From an uncultured Clostridia bacterium (GTDB lineage Bacteria > Bacillota > Clostridia > TANB77 > CAG-508), in the NCBI GenBank assembly GCA_934167365.1, contig CAKPKU010000079.1:1-6459 (forward strand): 6,459 nucleotides of DNA, written 5' to 3'. The notes below the pieces were generated by a model. That model worked only from the letters and a program-made list of their open reading frames with translations. It had not been told where the DNA came from and searched no databases. The first letter of the stretch is position 1; every line of letters starts with the position of its first letter. The position numbers and the translations under genes were made by a program. Positions 6,154 through 6,459 of this stretch are shown here, one piece after another.

Positions 6154-6459
6154 TCATCTGCCTGTGGTGTTTTTTCTTAAATATATCATATAATAAGATA
6201 AACTTATTTGGAATATCATAAATAAAGCAGATAAGCCAAACATATATCGTAATCCTTTTTCATACATTAGACCACACAAAAATACTCCTATTGCCTCTCC
6301 TAAAAATCTAGTTATATGACATACATTTGAAAAACTTAATTGATATTTATTTTCTAATCTATTAATGTATACAGCATCACAAATATTTTCATATGCAGTT
6401 GAAATAAATATAGACCAAGTAATTGCAATTAATGTAATTGCTATATTATTTGATATAAA
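6154..6459 (-). CDS. MFS-like transporter, C-terminal 101 residues (partial, runs off right edge)
   Basis: On the minus strand a frame is open from the right edge to TGA at 6154-6156 and encodes 101 residues. It has about three hydrophobic helices: the first around FISNNIAITLIAITWSIFI at the edge, the second around FLGEAIGVFLCGLMYEKG (residues 52-69), and the third, GLSALFMIFQISLSYYMIYL (75-94). It ends in a short basic tail (RKNTTGR). Between the first two helices, AYENICDAVYINRLENKYQL lines up with AYEIFDNVAIYEASKDKLQT of the complete transporter at 4061-5275, and RFLGEAIG with RFIEGIV. The two are therefore likely members of the same MFS subfamily. The PHP gene follows after 57 nt with no visible terminator, so co-transcription is probable. 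The start and most of the protein lie outside the window. Confidence 0.82.
   Translation of the reverse strand, partial: FISNNIAITLIAITWSIFISTAYENICDAVYINRLENKYQLSFSNVCHITRFLGEAIGVFLCGLMYEKGLRYMFGLSALFMIFQISLSYYMIYLRKNTTGR

Noticed and set aside
6154..6156. TGA read as Trp (Mollicutes-type code), which would make the right-edge gene longer
   Set aside because: Trp is encoded by TGG throughout the window, and the frame ends at a natural short basic tail after the last helix.

Overview
This A+T-rich window comes from a low-GC Gram-positive bacterium, most likely a member of the Clostridia or a related Bacillota lineage. The support is AGGAG-type Shine-Dalgarno sites before nearly every gene, extended -10 sigma-A-like promoters, ATA/TTA/AAA-biased codons, tightly packed genes and the protein families present. 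The genetic code looks standard: TGA ends the right-edge gene at a plausible C-terminus. I cannot name a species.

Layout, left to right. A minus-strand gene of unknown function runs off the left edge (1-160). It diverges from a plus-strand HD-domain protein related to YfbR/HDDC2 nucleotidases (374-1009). A bidirectional hairpin terminator separates that gene from a convergent minus-strand RsmB/NOP-type RNA cytosine-C5 methyltransferase (1070-1990). Upstream of the methyltransferase, 53 nt away on the same strand, is a 12-TM MFS-like transporter (2044-3372). Its first ~37 residues look like the start of a HAD-family 5'-nucleotidase rather than part of a transporter. Divergent from it is a plus-strand helical protein of unknown function (3448-4029). 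This converges on a minus-strand block holding, in transcription order, an MFS transporter cut by the window edge (6154-6459), a PHP-family histidinol-phosphatase-like hydrolase (5284-6096) and a second complete MFS transporter (4061-5275). The last two are 8 nt apart and clearly co-transcribed.

The window has no mobile-element gene, CRISPR array, tRNA or rRNA. The points most worth a second look are the HAD-MFS chimera and a short, unusually G-rich palindrome (4027-4063) whose two ends are the stop codons of the two convergent genes. Three MFS-type transporters, two of them flanking a phosphatase, suggest a locus for small-molecule transport and processing, but no substrate can be read from sequence. 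I found no convincing evidence of a wholly new multi-gene system. No gap between genes exceeds 300 bases; the largest (161-373) holds two divergent promoters and a leader inverted repeat.
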